Source of the DNA: Devosia sp. SL43
GTDB lineage: Bacteria; Pseudomonadota; Alphaproteobacteria; Rhizobiales; Devosiaceae
Length of the DNA stretch: 64,000 bases
Assembly: GCF_021729885.1 (NCBI RefSeq)
Contig: NZ_CP063401.1
Coordinates: forward strand, 3,960,501 to 4,024,500
Direction: 5' to 3'
Part shown: in pieces, positions 44,047-52,899 of the stretch
Numbering within the stretch: the first letter of the stretch is position 1
How the letters are laid out: each line of letters starts with the position of its first letter
Notes under the pieces: generated by a model
The model's database searches: none
Seen by the model: only the letters and a program-made list of their open reading frames with translations
Told to the model about the DNA's origin: nothing
Program-made: the position numbers and the translations under genes

Positions 44047-45405
44047 CTAGATCGTGGCTCGCCACCGCTCAGCGTAGTCGTCGAAGCCGGCATGCTCCAG
44101 CGGGGCGATCACCGTCCCCGAACTGCTTCCCGCCGGTCCACCAAACAGCATGCTCGCGCCAAGGCTGGTTCCCGTCGCATCGCCTGAAGCGCTGACTTTC
44201 GCGCCCGTTAGCCGCCCCAGGGCAGCGGCAAAAAGCGTGTTCCGCGCCAAGGGTCCCTCAATGATGATTTCGCGGCCCAATCCGCAGAGGCCCAGGCAGG
44301 CCTCGGTCACCAGCGCCAGATAAAGCGAAACTGCCGCCGTCCGCTGGCCCGCGCTCAGGGTCTCCGGCTCTACCGTCCAGCGCCCGACCGATTGTGGAAA
44401 CGGCCCGACGCCCGGCACGAAACTGGGCAGAGCCTGAATGCCGCCAGCGATCACCGCTTCGATATCGTCCGCGTCCGGCGCCACCGCGCCCGGCGCCAAC
44501 ATGTCGAACTCCCGCCCGCCCATGAACCGCGCCGTCGGCACGGGCCGCCCGAATGCATCGACATTGGCCAGGCTATCCCGCAAGGGATCCAGCCGCCCGG
44601 TATCGCCACCGACCGTCATCGCAATGGCCCAGGTGCCCGTCGACAGGATCGTGAATGGCGCCTCGTGCTGTCCCAGATGCGGCAACAGCGACGCATTCGA
44701 ATCGTGGATGCCACACGTCACCGGCGTACCGGCCCGCAGCCCGGTTATCGCCGCGACATCCGCCGTGATCGGTCCCAGCACCGATGCCGCCGGCCGCACC
44801 GCCGGAAACAGATCAGCCCAGCCCTCATTCACCACCAGACTCGAAAACGCTGAAGCGTCCGGCGCCCACAGATCGGTGTGGCACCCCAGCGACGTCACTT
44901 CGTTCGCCATCACGCCCGTCAGCCGCCACGCCCAATATTGCGGGTACATCAGGATGTCAGTTACCTCGGCAAATCGGTCAGCATAAACCCGGCTCTGCCA
45001 AAAAATCTGCGCCCCCAGATTGAGCCCGACCGGCAGTCGCGGCGACAGGCTCTCGGCAAAATCGGGCCGCGCCGCGCCATAGGCCTCGCCGGTCTCCTCC
45101 GGCCCGCTATGCTCATAGTCCAATACCGGCAGCGCCAGGCGATTGCCCGCCATGAGCGCCGCTGTCGCCCCATGCGTCGTGATCGACACCCCATCGACGC
45201 CATGCTCGGCATGCAGCGCCTTGAGGCTCTCCACGATGAAGCCCCATAGCCGCTCCACATCCATATGCGGATAGAGTCCGTCACGGCGCACCGTGTTTGG
45301 CGTGCTGCGCGCCGCCAGCTGGCTCCGCGTCTCCGCGTCGATCAGCACCACCTTGGCATTGGTCTTGCCGATATCGATGACAGCGATGAGGCGGGGCAGG
45401 GGCAT
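44047..45405 (-). CDS. FGGY-family carbohydrate kinase (RhaK/fuculokinase-like)
   Basis: A 452-residue FGGY kinase. The phosphate-1 loop is VIDIGKTNAKVVLID at the N-terminus, and the family region GIHDSNASLLPHL with TILSTGTWAIAM and ARFMGGREFDM is visible. The overall pattern resembles the rhizobial RhaK group rather than glycerol or xylulose kinases. It would phosphorylate a ketose such as rhamnulose or fuculose. No isomerase, aldolase or transporter for such a sugar is beside it, so the substrate remains open. ATG at 45405, divergent to the dusA fragment. Confidence 0.75.
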   Translation of the reverse strand: MPLPRLIAVIDIGKTNAKVVLIDAETRSQLAARSTPNTVRRDGLYPHMDVERLWGFIVESLKALHAEHGVDGVSITTHGATAALMAGNRLALPVLDYEHSGPEETGEAYGAARPDFAESLSPRLPVGLNLGAQIFWQSRVYADRFAEVTDILMYPQYWAWRLTGVMANEVTSLGCHTDLWAPDASAFSSLVVNEGWADLFPAVRPAASVLGPITADVAAITGLRAGTPVTCGIHDSNASLLPHLGQHEAPFTILSTGTWAIAMTVGGDTGRLDPLRDSLANVDAFGRPVPTARFMGGREFDMLAPGAVAPDADDIEAVIAGGIQALPSFVPGVGPFPQSVGRWTVEPETLSAGQRTAAVSLYLALVTEACLGLCGLGREIIIEGPLARNTLFAAALGRLTGAKVSASGDATGTSLGASMLFGGPAGSSSGTVIAPLEHAGFDDYAERWRATI

Positions 45406-45534
45406 GGACGAGCTCGTGGAACGTTATCCAGCCGCAATACTGGATTTCAAATCCAAGCGCCATCGCTAACATGTTAGCGTCCGGTGCAATCCGGCTCTGC
45501 CGCCAGCGACCGGCCAAAATCCGCATTCTGCGCT

Positions 45535-45606
45535 ATGTGCCCGCCAATGACCTCTATCGCCCGCGCCCGACGCTTCAGCGTAGCCCCGATGATCGACTGG
45601 ACGGAT
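45535..45606 (+). pseudogene. dusA: Truncated 5' end of tRNA-dihydrouridine synthase A
   Basis: From ATG 45535 the frame encodes a short lead and then RRFSVAPMIDWTD, the conserved DusA N-terminus. In complete proteins RHCR follows; here the frame continues NLRDQSSCMA, unlike DusA, and the rest of the gene is not found anywhere in the window. Homology ends at about 45606, where base composition also drops. dusA near this point is a known attachment site for prophages and islands, so this looks like the displaced 5' piece left by an insertion. The short length limits confidence. Confidence 0.55.
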
Positions 45607-45952
45607 AATTTAAGGGATCAAAGTAGTTGCATGGCGACGTGCACGCGTCGTGCATACAATGGTTCACCCTCCAATTTCGGAATACCTCTGTTCACCGAAG
45701 AGCGTTCGGCCGAGGTGGTCAATGCCCGCATGGGCGCAGATCGAGGACACCCGCGCCGCGATCGCCTGGCAAACGTCGCTACCGCGCCGCCGCCCGGGGC
45801 TCTGTCCCCGATGTCACGCAGGTGCGCAAAGCAGGTGAAGTGGATTTGCGAACCGGGGACGAAATCTACCTGACACCCTTCGTTTGCGAAGCTGCGCCTC
45901 GACAACCAGGGGATCTCGTCTTCCTTGATCAATTGGGCGAGACTCTCTGCGA
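45607..45952. other. Stretch without recognisable gene, next to the dusA break
   Basis: About 350 bases between the dusA fragment and the end of the oxidoreductase gene. Open frames exist on both strands (up to 118 codons), but none resembles a known family or has a convincing ribosome site. Lower GC than the sequence left of 45600. It may be the terminal, non-coding end of an integrated element. Confidence 0.4.
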
Positions 45953-47212
45953 TCACGTCCGAGATGATATCCACCGGCGGTAATTGCAGTTACTTTTCTG
46001 CCCATGCCTCCAGTCCCGGGTTGCATGTAGCAAAGCTGGCCCGGCAAGTCTGGTGCGCTCCGAGCGTCCCAAGCGACGAATTTGCTCCCGAGCCAGGGCA
46101 GCTTCAACCAATATAGATACAATTCTCGGTCTCGAAGGCGAACAGGGAAGCTCGACTGTCGCATCGAAGCCAGCAAGCCAACGTCGTGGAAGGTCCGGCT
46201 CGAAAACCATGGCCGTCGCGATTCCCACCATGGACACTCCGGCATGCGATCCACCGCCTTCCAAGGCTAGCTCCGCTGTCGATCTATCCAAAATCCCCCC
46301 GGTGACCATGATCGGCATCTTCGCTGTACGACTGATCTCGCGGGCAAAGTCGATGTAGTATGCCTCACGCCGAAGGGTGCTATCGGCCTTGTTCACGTTC
46401 ATTCCGGTGGGGCTTTCATAGCTTCCGCCGGAAATCTCAATCAGGTCGACATCAAGGCTATTGAGGAACCCCACCACCGCTGACGCATCTTCTACTTGAA
46501 ATCCGCCCTTCTGAAAGTCAGTGGAATTGAGCTTCACCCCCAAAGAGAATTTAGGGGATACCAGCAGCCGTATCGCCTTGATAATCTCGATAAGAAATGT
46601 CGCTCGTTTCTCCAAAGAGCCGCCCCAACGATCGTTTCGAAGATTGGTTAGTGGCGACAGGAACTGGCTGATCAAATAGCCATGCGCCGCATGCAGCTCA
46701 ACCCCGTCAAAGCCGGCCTGTTCAGCCATGGACGCCGAGCGTGCAAACGATTGAACGATTCGTTCTATTTCTTGAGCGCTCAGTTCCTTTGGTGTGCTGA
46801 AAAAGAGTGGAGAAAGTCGGCCTAACTTGAGTGCTACTGGCGAGGGGGCGACTGTTGGCTGCCCGAGGTTCGAATAGACTTGCCTGCCGGGATGGCTGAG
46901 CTGCAACCAAACTTGGCCACCACTGGGACGTGCGGTAGCGGCCCAGGCTCGGAACGGCTCAAGGGGTTGGAGGGCATCAAGAACGATATCGGCGGAACCC
47001 GTCATGGCCGTGCCGTCGATCATCACATTTCCTGTGATGATCAGACCGGCTCCAGCTGCGGACCAGCGCGAATAGAGCCTGAGCATTCTGTCGCCGGGCT
47101 GATGATCATCGTCGGCAAGATTCTCTTGGGTCGCGGCCTTGGCAATCCTGTTTGGAAGCACCGTGCCATTGGGCAGCGTGAGCGAATGGAGAAGGGCAGA
47201 TTGATGAGACAT
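45953..47212 (-). CDS. Old-Yellow-Enzyme family NADH:flavin oxidoreductase
   Basis: A 419-residue FMN-dependent TIM-barrel enzyme. Family motifs are LPNRIAKAATQENLADD near the N-terminus, FDGVELHAAHGYLISQFLSP, NDRWGGSLEKR and the C-terminal FMN-binding region MPIMVTGGI. OYEs reduce activated double bonds in enals, quinones or nitro compounds, using NAD(P)H. The gene is divergent from a MerR regulator and its promoter carries a MerR-type operator, so it probably responds to an electrophile or oxidant. Codon use is less GC-rich than in the left part of the window. Confidence 0.85.
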   Translation of the reverse strand: MSHQSALLHSLTLPNGTVLPNRIAKAATQENLADDDHQPGDRMLRLYSRWSAAGAGLIITGNVMIDGTAMTGSADIVLDALQPLEPFRAWAATARPSGGQVWLQLSHPGRQVYSNLGQPTVAPSPVALKLGRLSPLFFSTPKELSAQEIERIVQSFARSASMAEQAGFDGVELHAAHGYLISQFLSPLTNLRNDRWGGSLEKRATFLIEIIKAIRLLVSPKFSLGVKLNSTDFQKGGFQVEDASAVVGFLNSLDVDLIEISGGSYESPTGMNVNKADSTLRREAYYIDFAREISRTAKMPIMVTGGILDRSTAELALEGGGSHAGVSMVGIATAMVFEPDLPRRWLAGFDATVELPCSPSRPRIVSILVEAALAREQIRRLGRSERTRLAGPALLHATRDWRHGQKSNCNYRRWISSRT

Positions 47213-47248
47213 GGGATTTGCGCAGCCAGTTGAAGTAACAGCGCAATC

Positions 47249-47280
47249 ACACTAAACCTTCAACCATGATTGAAGGTCAA
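47249..47280 (-). promoter_or_regulatory. MerR-type promoter and operator between the OYE and merR genes
   Basis: On the minus strand TTGACC (47275-47280) is followed by a 19-20 base spacer and TTAGTGT as -10. The spacer contains the perfect dyad ACCTTCAA-N6-TTGAAGGT (47256-47277). The over-long spacer with a centred dyad is the hallmark of promoters activated by MerR-family regulators through DNA untwisting. It drives the oxidoreductase gene and overlaps the start region of merR, so it would also repress merR itself. Confidence 0.7.
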
Positions 47281-47285
47281 GGCAG

Positions 47286-47663
47286 ATGATGCGGATAGGC
47301 GAGTTGGCGCGTAGGAGCGGGATTAGGAAATCCAGAATCCGGTTCTATGAGAAACATGGGCTCGTGCAGTCCGCATCTCGCGGCGAAAACGGCTACCGAG
47401 AATATGCGCCGTCTGATCTGGAAAGGCTGACAACAATCCTCGACGCGCAAGAACTGGGCTTCACACTGGCAGAGATACGTGAGCTCACGGCACAGCTCTC
47501 CAGGGGTGCGGCGCTCCCCGGCGTCGTTGTCCCGGCGCTGGAGGGGAAGATTGCCGATCTCGATGCCCGCATTTCTGCCCTGACGAAAGTGCGGCAACGA
47601 ATGGCGACACTGCTGGAGGAGGAGCGGAAATGCATCCCTGCCGAAAGCGATGTGAGTGGTTAG
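47286..47663 (+). CDS. MerR-family transcriptional regulator
   Basis: A 125-residue regulator. The winged helix-turn-helix is MRIGELARRSGIRKSRIRFY with the wing NGYREYAPSDLERL; a dimerisation coiled coil follows (LEGKIADLDARISALTKVRQ). The only cysteine is in the C-terminal tail (RKCIPAESD), which fits sensing of an electrophile by one thiol but not metal binding. It is divergent from the OYE gene, with an operator in the 73-base gap. Starts at ATG 47286; a GTG-like start further upstream would run into the operator. Confidence 0.83.
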   Translation: MMRIGELARRSGIRKSRIRFYEKHGLVQSASRGENGYREYAPSDLERLTTILDAQELGFTLAEIRELTAQLSRGAALPGVVVPALEGKIADLDARISALTKVRQRMATLLEEERKCIPAESDVSG

Positions 47664-47829
47664 ACATGATGAACAAGATACCTGAGACATCCGCGAACGA
47701 AAACGGGATGCTTTGAACGGCGCCAGGGGCTCCGGGCGTCAGTCGTGAGGCCGTTCCATAGTCCTTTGCCGAAAATCGGTCTCCCCGGACTGTGCCATTC
47801 TTGCCGACACCTCGTGCTGGGGCACGAGC

Positions 47830-48002
47830 ATCGCGGATGCGGCGGTAGAAGGCGGCGCCAGACACATCGTCTACAGTTCATCCAATGGAGTGCGTGCCGC
47901 GCCCGACGGGTACGACGGCAAGGCCAGAATCGAGGCCCATATACGAGGTCTACCCGTGGTGACCACCATTGTCCGTCCTGCCTTGATGCCAGTCTTTCAA
48001 GG
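47830..48002 (+). pseudogene. Remnant of an NmrA-like NAD(P)-binding protein gene
   Basis: The frame reads IADAAVEGGARHIVYSSSNG, then GKARIEAHIRGLPVVTTIVR and PALMPVF, which is the middle of an NmrA/SDR-like protein (typical AGVRHIVYSS, then KWEIEQHIR and TVLRPAFFMENF). The N-terminal nucleotide-binding glycine motif and the C-terminal half are missing, so the gene is broken. It lies between the MerR and LacI genes in the low-GC stretch. Such reductases often neighbour MerR or redox regulators. Confidence 0.5.
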
Positions 48003-48043
48003 CCATAGGTCCGCAAATTTAGGCGGACACCCGATCTATGCGG

Positions 48044-49093
48044 TCACTTTGGCCCGCGCAGCGGTACGGGTCCCGTGGATTGGCGGACAAGAACGCTCGG
48101 TAGTTCCCTCTTCTGCAAGCTTCGCTTCTCAGGATTCCCGTTCAACTGCATCACCAACAGTTCGGCCAAGGGTCGGCAGGCGCCTGTAAGCGGAGAACTG
48201 GTGACGGTCAGAGGTGGGGACATCTCGGACGAGTGGTAATGTGGTACGTGGTCATCGTGGGCGATGACGGAAATATCTTGCGGCACCCGGAGCCCCTTCT
48301 CCCTGATCGCGCTGAGGGCGCCCGCTGCAATCTGGACAGAACCGCAGACGAACGCAGTGGGGCAACGGAGCCGATCCGACTCCAAAGCACGCATGACAGC
48401 CGAATATCCATGCTGTTCGGTCAACTCACCATGCAAGATGGGGGCTTCTGACGACTGGATTCCCAGTTCTGACAGAGTGTCCAAGAATCCAGTTCGACGG
48501 TCTACGGCATAAGAGTGGTGTTCAGGTCCATTGATCAATGCAATGCGGCGGTGGCCAAGCCCGCAGAGCATCGTGACTGCTGCCGAGGAAACGTAGTGGT
48601 TGTCGATGTCGTAGTAAGCATATTCATCAAGAGGGCTCACGCGACCGTGGACGACAAACGCCAAGTTATGTTCCCGGGCGAGAGCTATTCGGGGATCGTC
48701 CAGACGAGGCGAATTGAAGATGAACCCGTCGATCACGCCCTTGGATATGAGGCGGTGATAGGGCGTCAATTCATCGTCGCCAGCGGCAGCCACGTGCAAC
48801 ATCAAGTCGAGATCATGGGCCGCCAGGGCCGTCGATAGACCCGCTACCACGCCGAAGAAACTGGTGTCTTCCGCCAAACTCTCGGCATGAGGCACCACCA
48901 ATGCGATAATTCCCGAGCGACCACTGACGAGCTTGCGAGCAAGTTGGTTCGGCCGGTACCCCAGGCGCTCGGCTTGTTCCGTCACTCTGATGCGGGTGTT
49001 TTCGTTAACCTCTGGGAACCCGTTTAGCGCACGACTGACTGTGGCTGGTGACAAACCGAGCGCGCGCGCTATGTCTTTGAGCGTTGAGGGCAT
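48044..49093 (-). CDS. LacI-family transcriptional regulator
   Basis: A 349-residue repressor. The helix-turn-helix is TLKDIARALGLSPATVSRAL with the hinge helix RPNQLARKLVSGRSG, followed by a complete periplasmic-binding-protein-like sensor domain (IIALVVPHAES; GLGHRRIALINGPE; ISVIAHDDH). It would respond to a sugar or nucleoside. There is no transporter or catabolic gene next to it, so its original operon may have been lost or left elsewhere. A perfect palindrome with a LacI-type core lies 75 bases upstream of its start. Confidence 0.87.
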   Translation of the reverse strand: MPSTLKDIARALGLSPATVSRALNGFPEVNENTRIRVTEQAERLGYRPNQLARKLVSGRSGIIALVVPHAESLAEDTSFFGVVAGLSTALAAHDLDLMLHVAAAGDDELTPYHRLISKGVIDGFIFNSPRLDDPRIALAREHNLAFVVHGRVSPLDEYAYYDIDNHYVSSAAVTMLCGLGHRRIALINGPEHHSYAVDRRTGFLDTLSELGIQSSEAPILHGELTEQHGYSAVMRALESDRLRCPTAFVCGSVQIAAGALSAIREKGLRVPQDISVIAHDDHVPHYHSSEMSPPLTVTSSPLTGACRPLAELLVMQLNGNPEKRSLQKRELPSVLVRQSTGPVPLRGPK

Positions 49094-49167
49094 AAGGCGT
49101 CCACGTCGATTTGAAGGTCCGCAAGTTGTAGCTGGAAAGCTAACAGAGTGTTAACGGACCCCCGCTG

Positions 49168-49199
49168 AAGATCGACTCAAAACGTTTTGAGTCGATCTT
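49168..49199. promoter_or_regulatory. 32-bp perfect palindrome with LacI-type core
   Basis: Bases 49168-49199 are a perfect palindrome centred on AAAACGTTTT, the core seen in many alphaproteobacterial LacI-family operators; the flanks (GATCGACTC...) extend the symmetry beyond what a normal operator needs. It sits between the lacI start and the chemoreceptor start (298-base gap). It probably binds the adjacent LacI regulator; it could also be the trace of a deleted operon's promoter. A second, looser motif GAAACGCTT lies near 49232. Confidence 0.55.
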
Positions 49200-49391
49200 G
49201 GGAAATGGGTCTCGGACTTGATCCAGGTCAATTCGAAACGCTTACCTCTTGGCATAATGCAGACGCGAGAGTCTTGCCAGTATGCCACTTGCTCAAAATG
49301 TGAGCAGCTTCGCTTAAATATCAGCGCTCAAGGATTCAATTAACCAATTGGGCCTACCCTCCTGTTGCCCCCAATGAAAGGACGCAGGCTT

Positions 49392-51179
49392 ATGGGTTTC
49401 CCCCTCTTCCAACGCGGTAATACAGACAAGAGCCTGGCTAACGCCGACACGCTTGCAGCGCTCCACAAGTCGCAAGGCATCATTGAGTTCCAGCCGGACG
49501 GCACCATCCTGACTGCCAATGAGAACTTCCTCGGCGTTGTGGGGTACACGCTGTCTGAGGTTCAGGGGCGGCATCACAGCATGTTCCTTGAGCCTGCCTA
49601 TGCAGGATCTGCGGACTACAAGGAATTTTGGGCCAAGCTTGTGCGGGGCGAGTTTCAGCGGGCGCTTTTCAAGCGCATCGGCAAGGGCGGCAGCGAGGTC
49701 TGGATCGAAGCGTCGTACAACCCGCTTCTTGGCAAGGACGGCAAAGTCTACCGTGTGGTCAAGATAGCCACCGACGTTACCGAGAGGCACAACCAGTCGG
49801 TAGACGCGCGTGGCCAGATTGCCGCGATATCGCGCTCGCAGGCGGTCATCGAATTCAGCCTTGATGGAACGGTGCTCACCGCCAACCAGAACTTCTGTAG
49901 CGCGCTCGGCTATCACCTTGACGAAATCAAGGGCCAGCATCACCGCATGTTCGTTCGACCACAGGACGTGGCGAGCCCGGAATATGCCGAGTTCTGGCGC
50001 AGCTTGGGGCGGGGCGAATTCCAGGCCGCAGAATACTTGCGCATTGGCAAGAACGGGCGCGAGGTCTGGATCCAGGCCTCCTACAACCCGATTTATGATG
50101 GAAGCGGACGCCCCTACAAAGTTGTCAAGTACGCAACTGACATCACCGCCCGCAAGGCGGCGGTCAACGAGCTGAGCCATGTGCTGGGTCTACTCGCGGA
50201 AGGCAATTTGACATGCCACATCGACGGCACTTTCCCCGGCGAGCTGGACCAGGTCCGGGTGGCATTTAACGAAACAGTTGGGCGCTTCAGCACAATCGTG
50301 CAGGAACTACGCCAAACCTCCGGGGCCCTTCGCGCGGCAACGGGGGAAATTCTGGCGGGCGCCAACGATCTGGCGGAGCGGACAACGCGGCAGGCGGCCG
50401 CAATCGAAGAGACGAGCGCGGCAGTCGAACAGCTGTCGCAGGCCGTCACTTCCAATGCCAAGCGTGCTGATACCGCCCGCACTACAGCTCGAAGCGTATC
50501 GGATGGCGCTAAAGTAGCCGGCGACGTCATGGGGCAGGCCAACGATGCCATGGAGGCTGTCACCACGCAGGCATCCAAGATTTCCAATATCATCGGGCTG
50601 ATTGACGACATCGCCTTCCAGACCAACCTGTTGGCACTGAACGCTTCAGTGGAAGCGGCGCGGGCGGGTGACGCCGGCAAGGGCTTTGCCGTGGTGGCCG
50701 TGGAAGTCCGGCGGCTGGCGCAGTCGGCTGCGAGTGCCTCGAGCGATGTGAAGGGACTGATCGAGCAATCAAGCGTTGCCGTGTCCCAGGGGACCAAATT
50801 AGTGGCGTCCGCCACTGAACAGCTCAACTCGATGGTCGGGCGCGTTCAGGAAAACGCCCTGCTGATGGACGAGATAGCCAGGGCCAATGGCGAACAGGCC
50901 AGTGCCATTGCCGAGGTCAACACGGCTATCCGCCAGATGGACGAAATGACCCAGCACAATGCGGCTTTGGTTGAGGAGACCAACGCGGCAATTGAACAGA
51001 CAGAGGGACAGGCCGGCCGCGTCGATACCCTTATCGAAGTGTTCGTGGTCGACGCAACAACGAGCCCGATAGTCAAGGCGAAGCCTGGTCAGAGTCCCAG
51101 ACCCAGTAAAGCAGCAGCGGCCAGAACTTACCTCACCGATGGTGCTGCCGCCATTGCAGCCGATTGGAACGAGTTCTGA
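49392..51179 (+). CDS. Cytoplasmic chemoreceptor with two PAS domains (BdlA-like)
   Basis: A 595-residue soluble methyl-accepting protein. Two PAS domains (about 20-130 and 140-255; each with IEF.DGT.LTAN.NF and a closing TDVT/TDIT) are followed by a short HAMP-like stretch and the MA signalling domain with hairpin tip [20 protein letters not shown]. It has no membrane helix, so it senses an intracellular signal such as redox or oxygen through bound cofactor. It ends in DWNEF, which fits the CheR/CheB tethering pentapeptide consensus. ATG at 49392 has AAAGGA nine bases upstream. The next gene overlaps its stop by one base. Confidence 0.88.
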   Translation: MGFPLFQRGNTDKSLANADTLAALHKSQGIIEFQPDGTILTANENFLGVVGYTLSEVQGRHHSMFLEPAYAGSADYKEFWAKLVRGEFQRALFKRIGKGGSEVWIEASYNPLLGKDGKVYRVVKIATDVTERHNQSVDARGQIAAISRSQAVIEFSLDGTVLTANQNFCSALGYHLDEIKGQHHRMFVRPQDVASPEYAEFWRSLGRGEFQAAEYLRIGKNGREVWIQASYNPIYDGSGRPYKVVKYATDITARKAAVNELSHVLGLLAEGNLTCHIDGTFPGELDQVRVAFNETVGRFSTIVQELRQTSGALRAATGEILAGANDLAERTTRQAAAIEETSAAVEQLSQAVTSNAKRADTARTTARSVSDGAKVAGDVMGQANDAMEAVTTQASKISNIIGLIDDIAFQTNLLALNASVEAARAGDAGKGFAVVAVEVRRLAQSAASASSDVKGLIEQSSVAVSQGTKLVASATEQLNSMVGRVQENALLMDEIARANGEQASAIAEVNTAIRQMDEMTQHNAALVEETNAAIEQTEGQAGRVDTLIEVFVVDATTSPIVKAKPGQSPRPSKAAAARTYLTDGAAAIAADWNEF

Positions 51180-51526
51180 TGGGGCGCATCAATCAGACCA
51201 TCGCGTTTGGGCCGGTTGCCGGAAGCGACAGAAATGTCATTCACCTGTCGCCGGCCCATCCGAGTGCCAGGCAAAATGAGCGTGAGGCCATCGGGCAACT
51301 GGCCAGCCATACCAAGGCGCTCGCGGACCTCATGGTCCAATTGAGTGCCGAGGTCGCTACGCTCAATACCTCTGGCGATCTTTCGGGCCATCTGGGGTCC
51401 GTCGCAGTCGGTTTCTCCCGACTGGGAAAGACATTCAGCACAGCGGGGACAGCCTTGGATGGTTGGGACATCCAAGCCAAGCCTCAGCCATCAACGGATA
51501 TCTCGTCAGAGAAAAACGCATTGTAA
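51179..51526 (+). CDS. Small hypothetical protein coupled to the PAS chemoreceptor
   Basis: A 115-residue protein with no recognised domain. Its ATG shares a base with the chemoreceptor stop (TGATG), so translation is coupled. The middle is an amphipathic helix (EREAIGQLASHTKALADLMV) and the ends are probably disordered; there is no signal peptide. It overlaps the end of the convergent ROK gene by 43 bases. A similar small helical protein follows the other chemoreceptor, suggesting an accessory role in receptor signalling. Confidence 0.55.
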   Translation: MGRINQTIAFGPVAGSDRNVIHLSPAHPSARQNEREAIGQLASHTKALADLMVQLSAEVATLNTSGDLSGHLGSVAVGFSRLGKTFSTAGTALDGWDIQAKPQPSTDISSEKNAL

Positions 51527-52632
51527 AGCGGTCTCAAGGCCGCGCCCTTTGCAGGCGCATGAGCGCCTGCCACCCCACGCTTCACATGTGGCGGGTTGGC
51601 CCAGGCGTATTGCGGCAGCTGCGAGGTCATCTCGGCGATCAGCGTCCCGACAAGGTCCGGCGGGAGGCTTCCATCGATGACCAACAGGGGCAGGTCCATG
51701 GCATCTGTCAATGCCTGTACCGATTGTGCCAGGGCCGCCGCAGCCTTACTTGCCCAACGGGCGACTACCTCGTCCTTGTTGGCCCCGTCAGCCATGGCCA
51801 CCTCTTGCAGCCATGATTGGGCGCCGACCAAGTCATAGACGCGGGCCGACTGGGCCTCCTGCGCCACCAACATCCGTCCCAACCCGCCATGTCGTGCTTG
51901 TGGAGCGACCCAGAGCTTCCCATCCAACAGCATACCCGACTGCACAAACCGGTCGACAAAGAGATAGAGATAGTCGGCAGGACGCGGGTGCGGTGTTGCC
52001 GCCAGCTCGGCCCACGCTCCGGCAGCTCCTGTGGAGTACATTGTCACCGGTACGTCGATCGTGCGTTGCAGCTCTGCGCAGAAGGTGCGCTCATCCCAGC
52101 CCTCCGAATGTGTGCCCAGGACGGTCTGACACAAGCGGTCGAAGTCTGCCGGTGCGGCGACACCCAGGCCAACGAACCGCTCCCTCACGATGGGTTCCTG
52201 CCGTTTCATTGCCAGGTCGAACGCCCGACCGACCGCCGCGGCGACATGGCTATAGGAACACTGTTCGATGGCGAATTCCTGCTCATGCAAGATCTGTCCA
52301 CCAAGGGAGCGGATGAAAAGGTAGCACTGGCCAAAGCCGATTTGGCATCCGGCCGAGTAGGCTCCTTCCGGATTTAACCACAGCGCCAGTCCTGGTTGCC
52401 CGCGCCTGCCGCGTACTCGGTCACCCTGAAGGAGTAGATTGCGGCCCAAAAGATCGTCGATCAAACGACTGACCGTCGCCGGGCTTAGGCCGGTGATGCG
52501 CCCAGTGTCCGCTGCGGTGCTGCCGGGGTTGGCGGCAATGGCCGCCAGGACGGACCGCAGGTTTGAGCTGTGCACCGCACTTGCGTCCAGCCGCTTTGGA
52601 CCGGGTTCAAAAACTATGCGCCGCAATAGCAC
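51484..52632 (-). CDS. ROK-family transcriptional regulator (1 of 2)
   Basis: A 382-residue protein: winged helix-turn-helix (GRITGLSPATVSRLIDDLLG) plus a ROK sugar-kinase-like domain. The kinase ATP motif (DIGGT) reads QIGFGQCYLFIRSLGG and the zinc cluster CXCGXXGC is absent, so it is a regulator without kinase activity. The C-terminal part (VKRGVAGAHAPAKGAALRPL) is typical. The likely start is GTG at 52632. It is in tandem with a second ROK regulator. No transport or catabolic gene for a sugar accompanies it. Confidence 0.75.
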   Translation of the reverse strand: MLLRRIVFEPGPKRLDASAVHSSNLRSVLAAIAANPGSTAADTGRITGLSPATVSRLIDDLLGRNLLLQGDRVRGRRGQPGLALWLNPEGAYSAGCQIGFGQCYLFIRSLGGQILHEQEFAIEQCSYSHVAAAVGRAFDLAMKRQEPIVRERFVGLGVAAPADFDRLCQTVLGTHSEGWDERTFCAELQRTIDVPVTMYSTGAAGAWAELAATPHPRPADYLYLFVDRFVQSGMLLDGKLWVAPQARHGGLGRMLVAQEAQSARVYDLVGAQSWLQEVAMADGANKDEVVARWASKAAAALAQSVQALTDAMDLPLLVIDGSLPPDLVGTLIAEMTSQLPQYAWANPPHVKRGVAGAHAPAKGAALRPLYNAFFSDEISVDG

Positions 52633-52899
52633 CCCCCATTCAGCCTGACGCCAAGCATGACCAAGGCTCGCGCATCCTTCGTGCGTTCAATAGCCGGGGA
52701 AATTGGTGGTTTTCCCAATCCTACGGTCGGCCCATGCAGTGAATGGCCTCGGGATGAAGCCTCACGATGGCTGACACCAGGTCGAAACGGGCGGACGATC
52801 AAGCGAGGTGACCAGCCGGTGGGGCTTCGAAAGCTGGTACACTGGTTGCGTTTTGCCGGCCCGCTACATGCGCGGCTCGCAACCTTGATGGGAGCAGGT

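Noticed and set aside
45618..45983. Overlapping open frames of 118 codons on both strands right of the dusA break
   Set aside because: Neither has a family match or a convincing ribosome site; they overlap each other completely.
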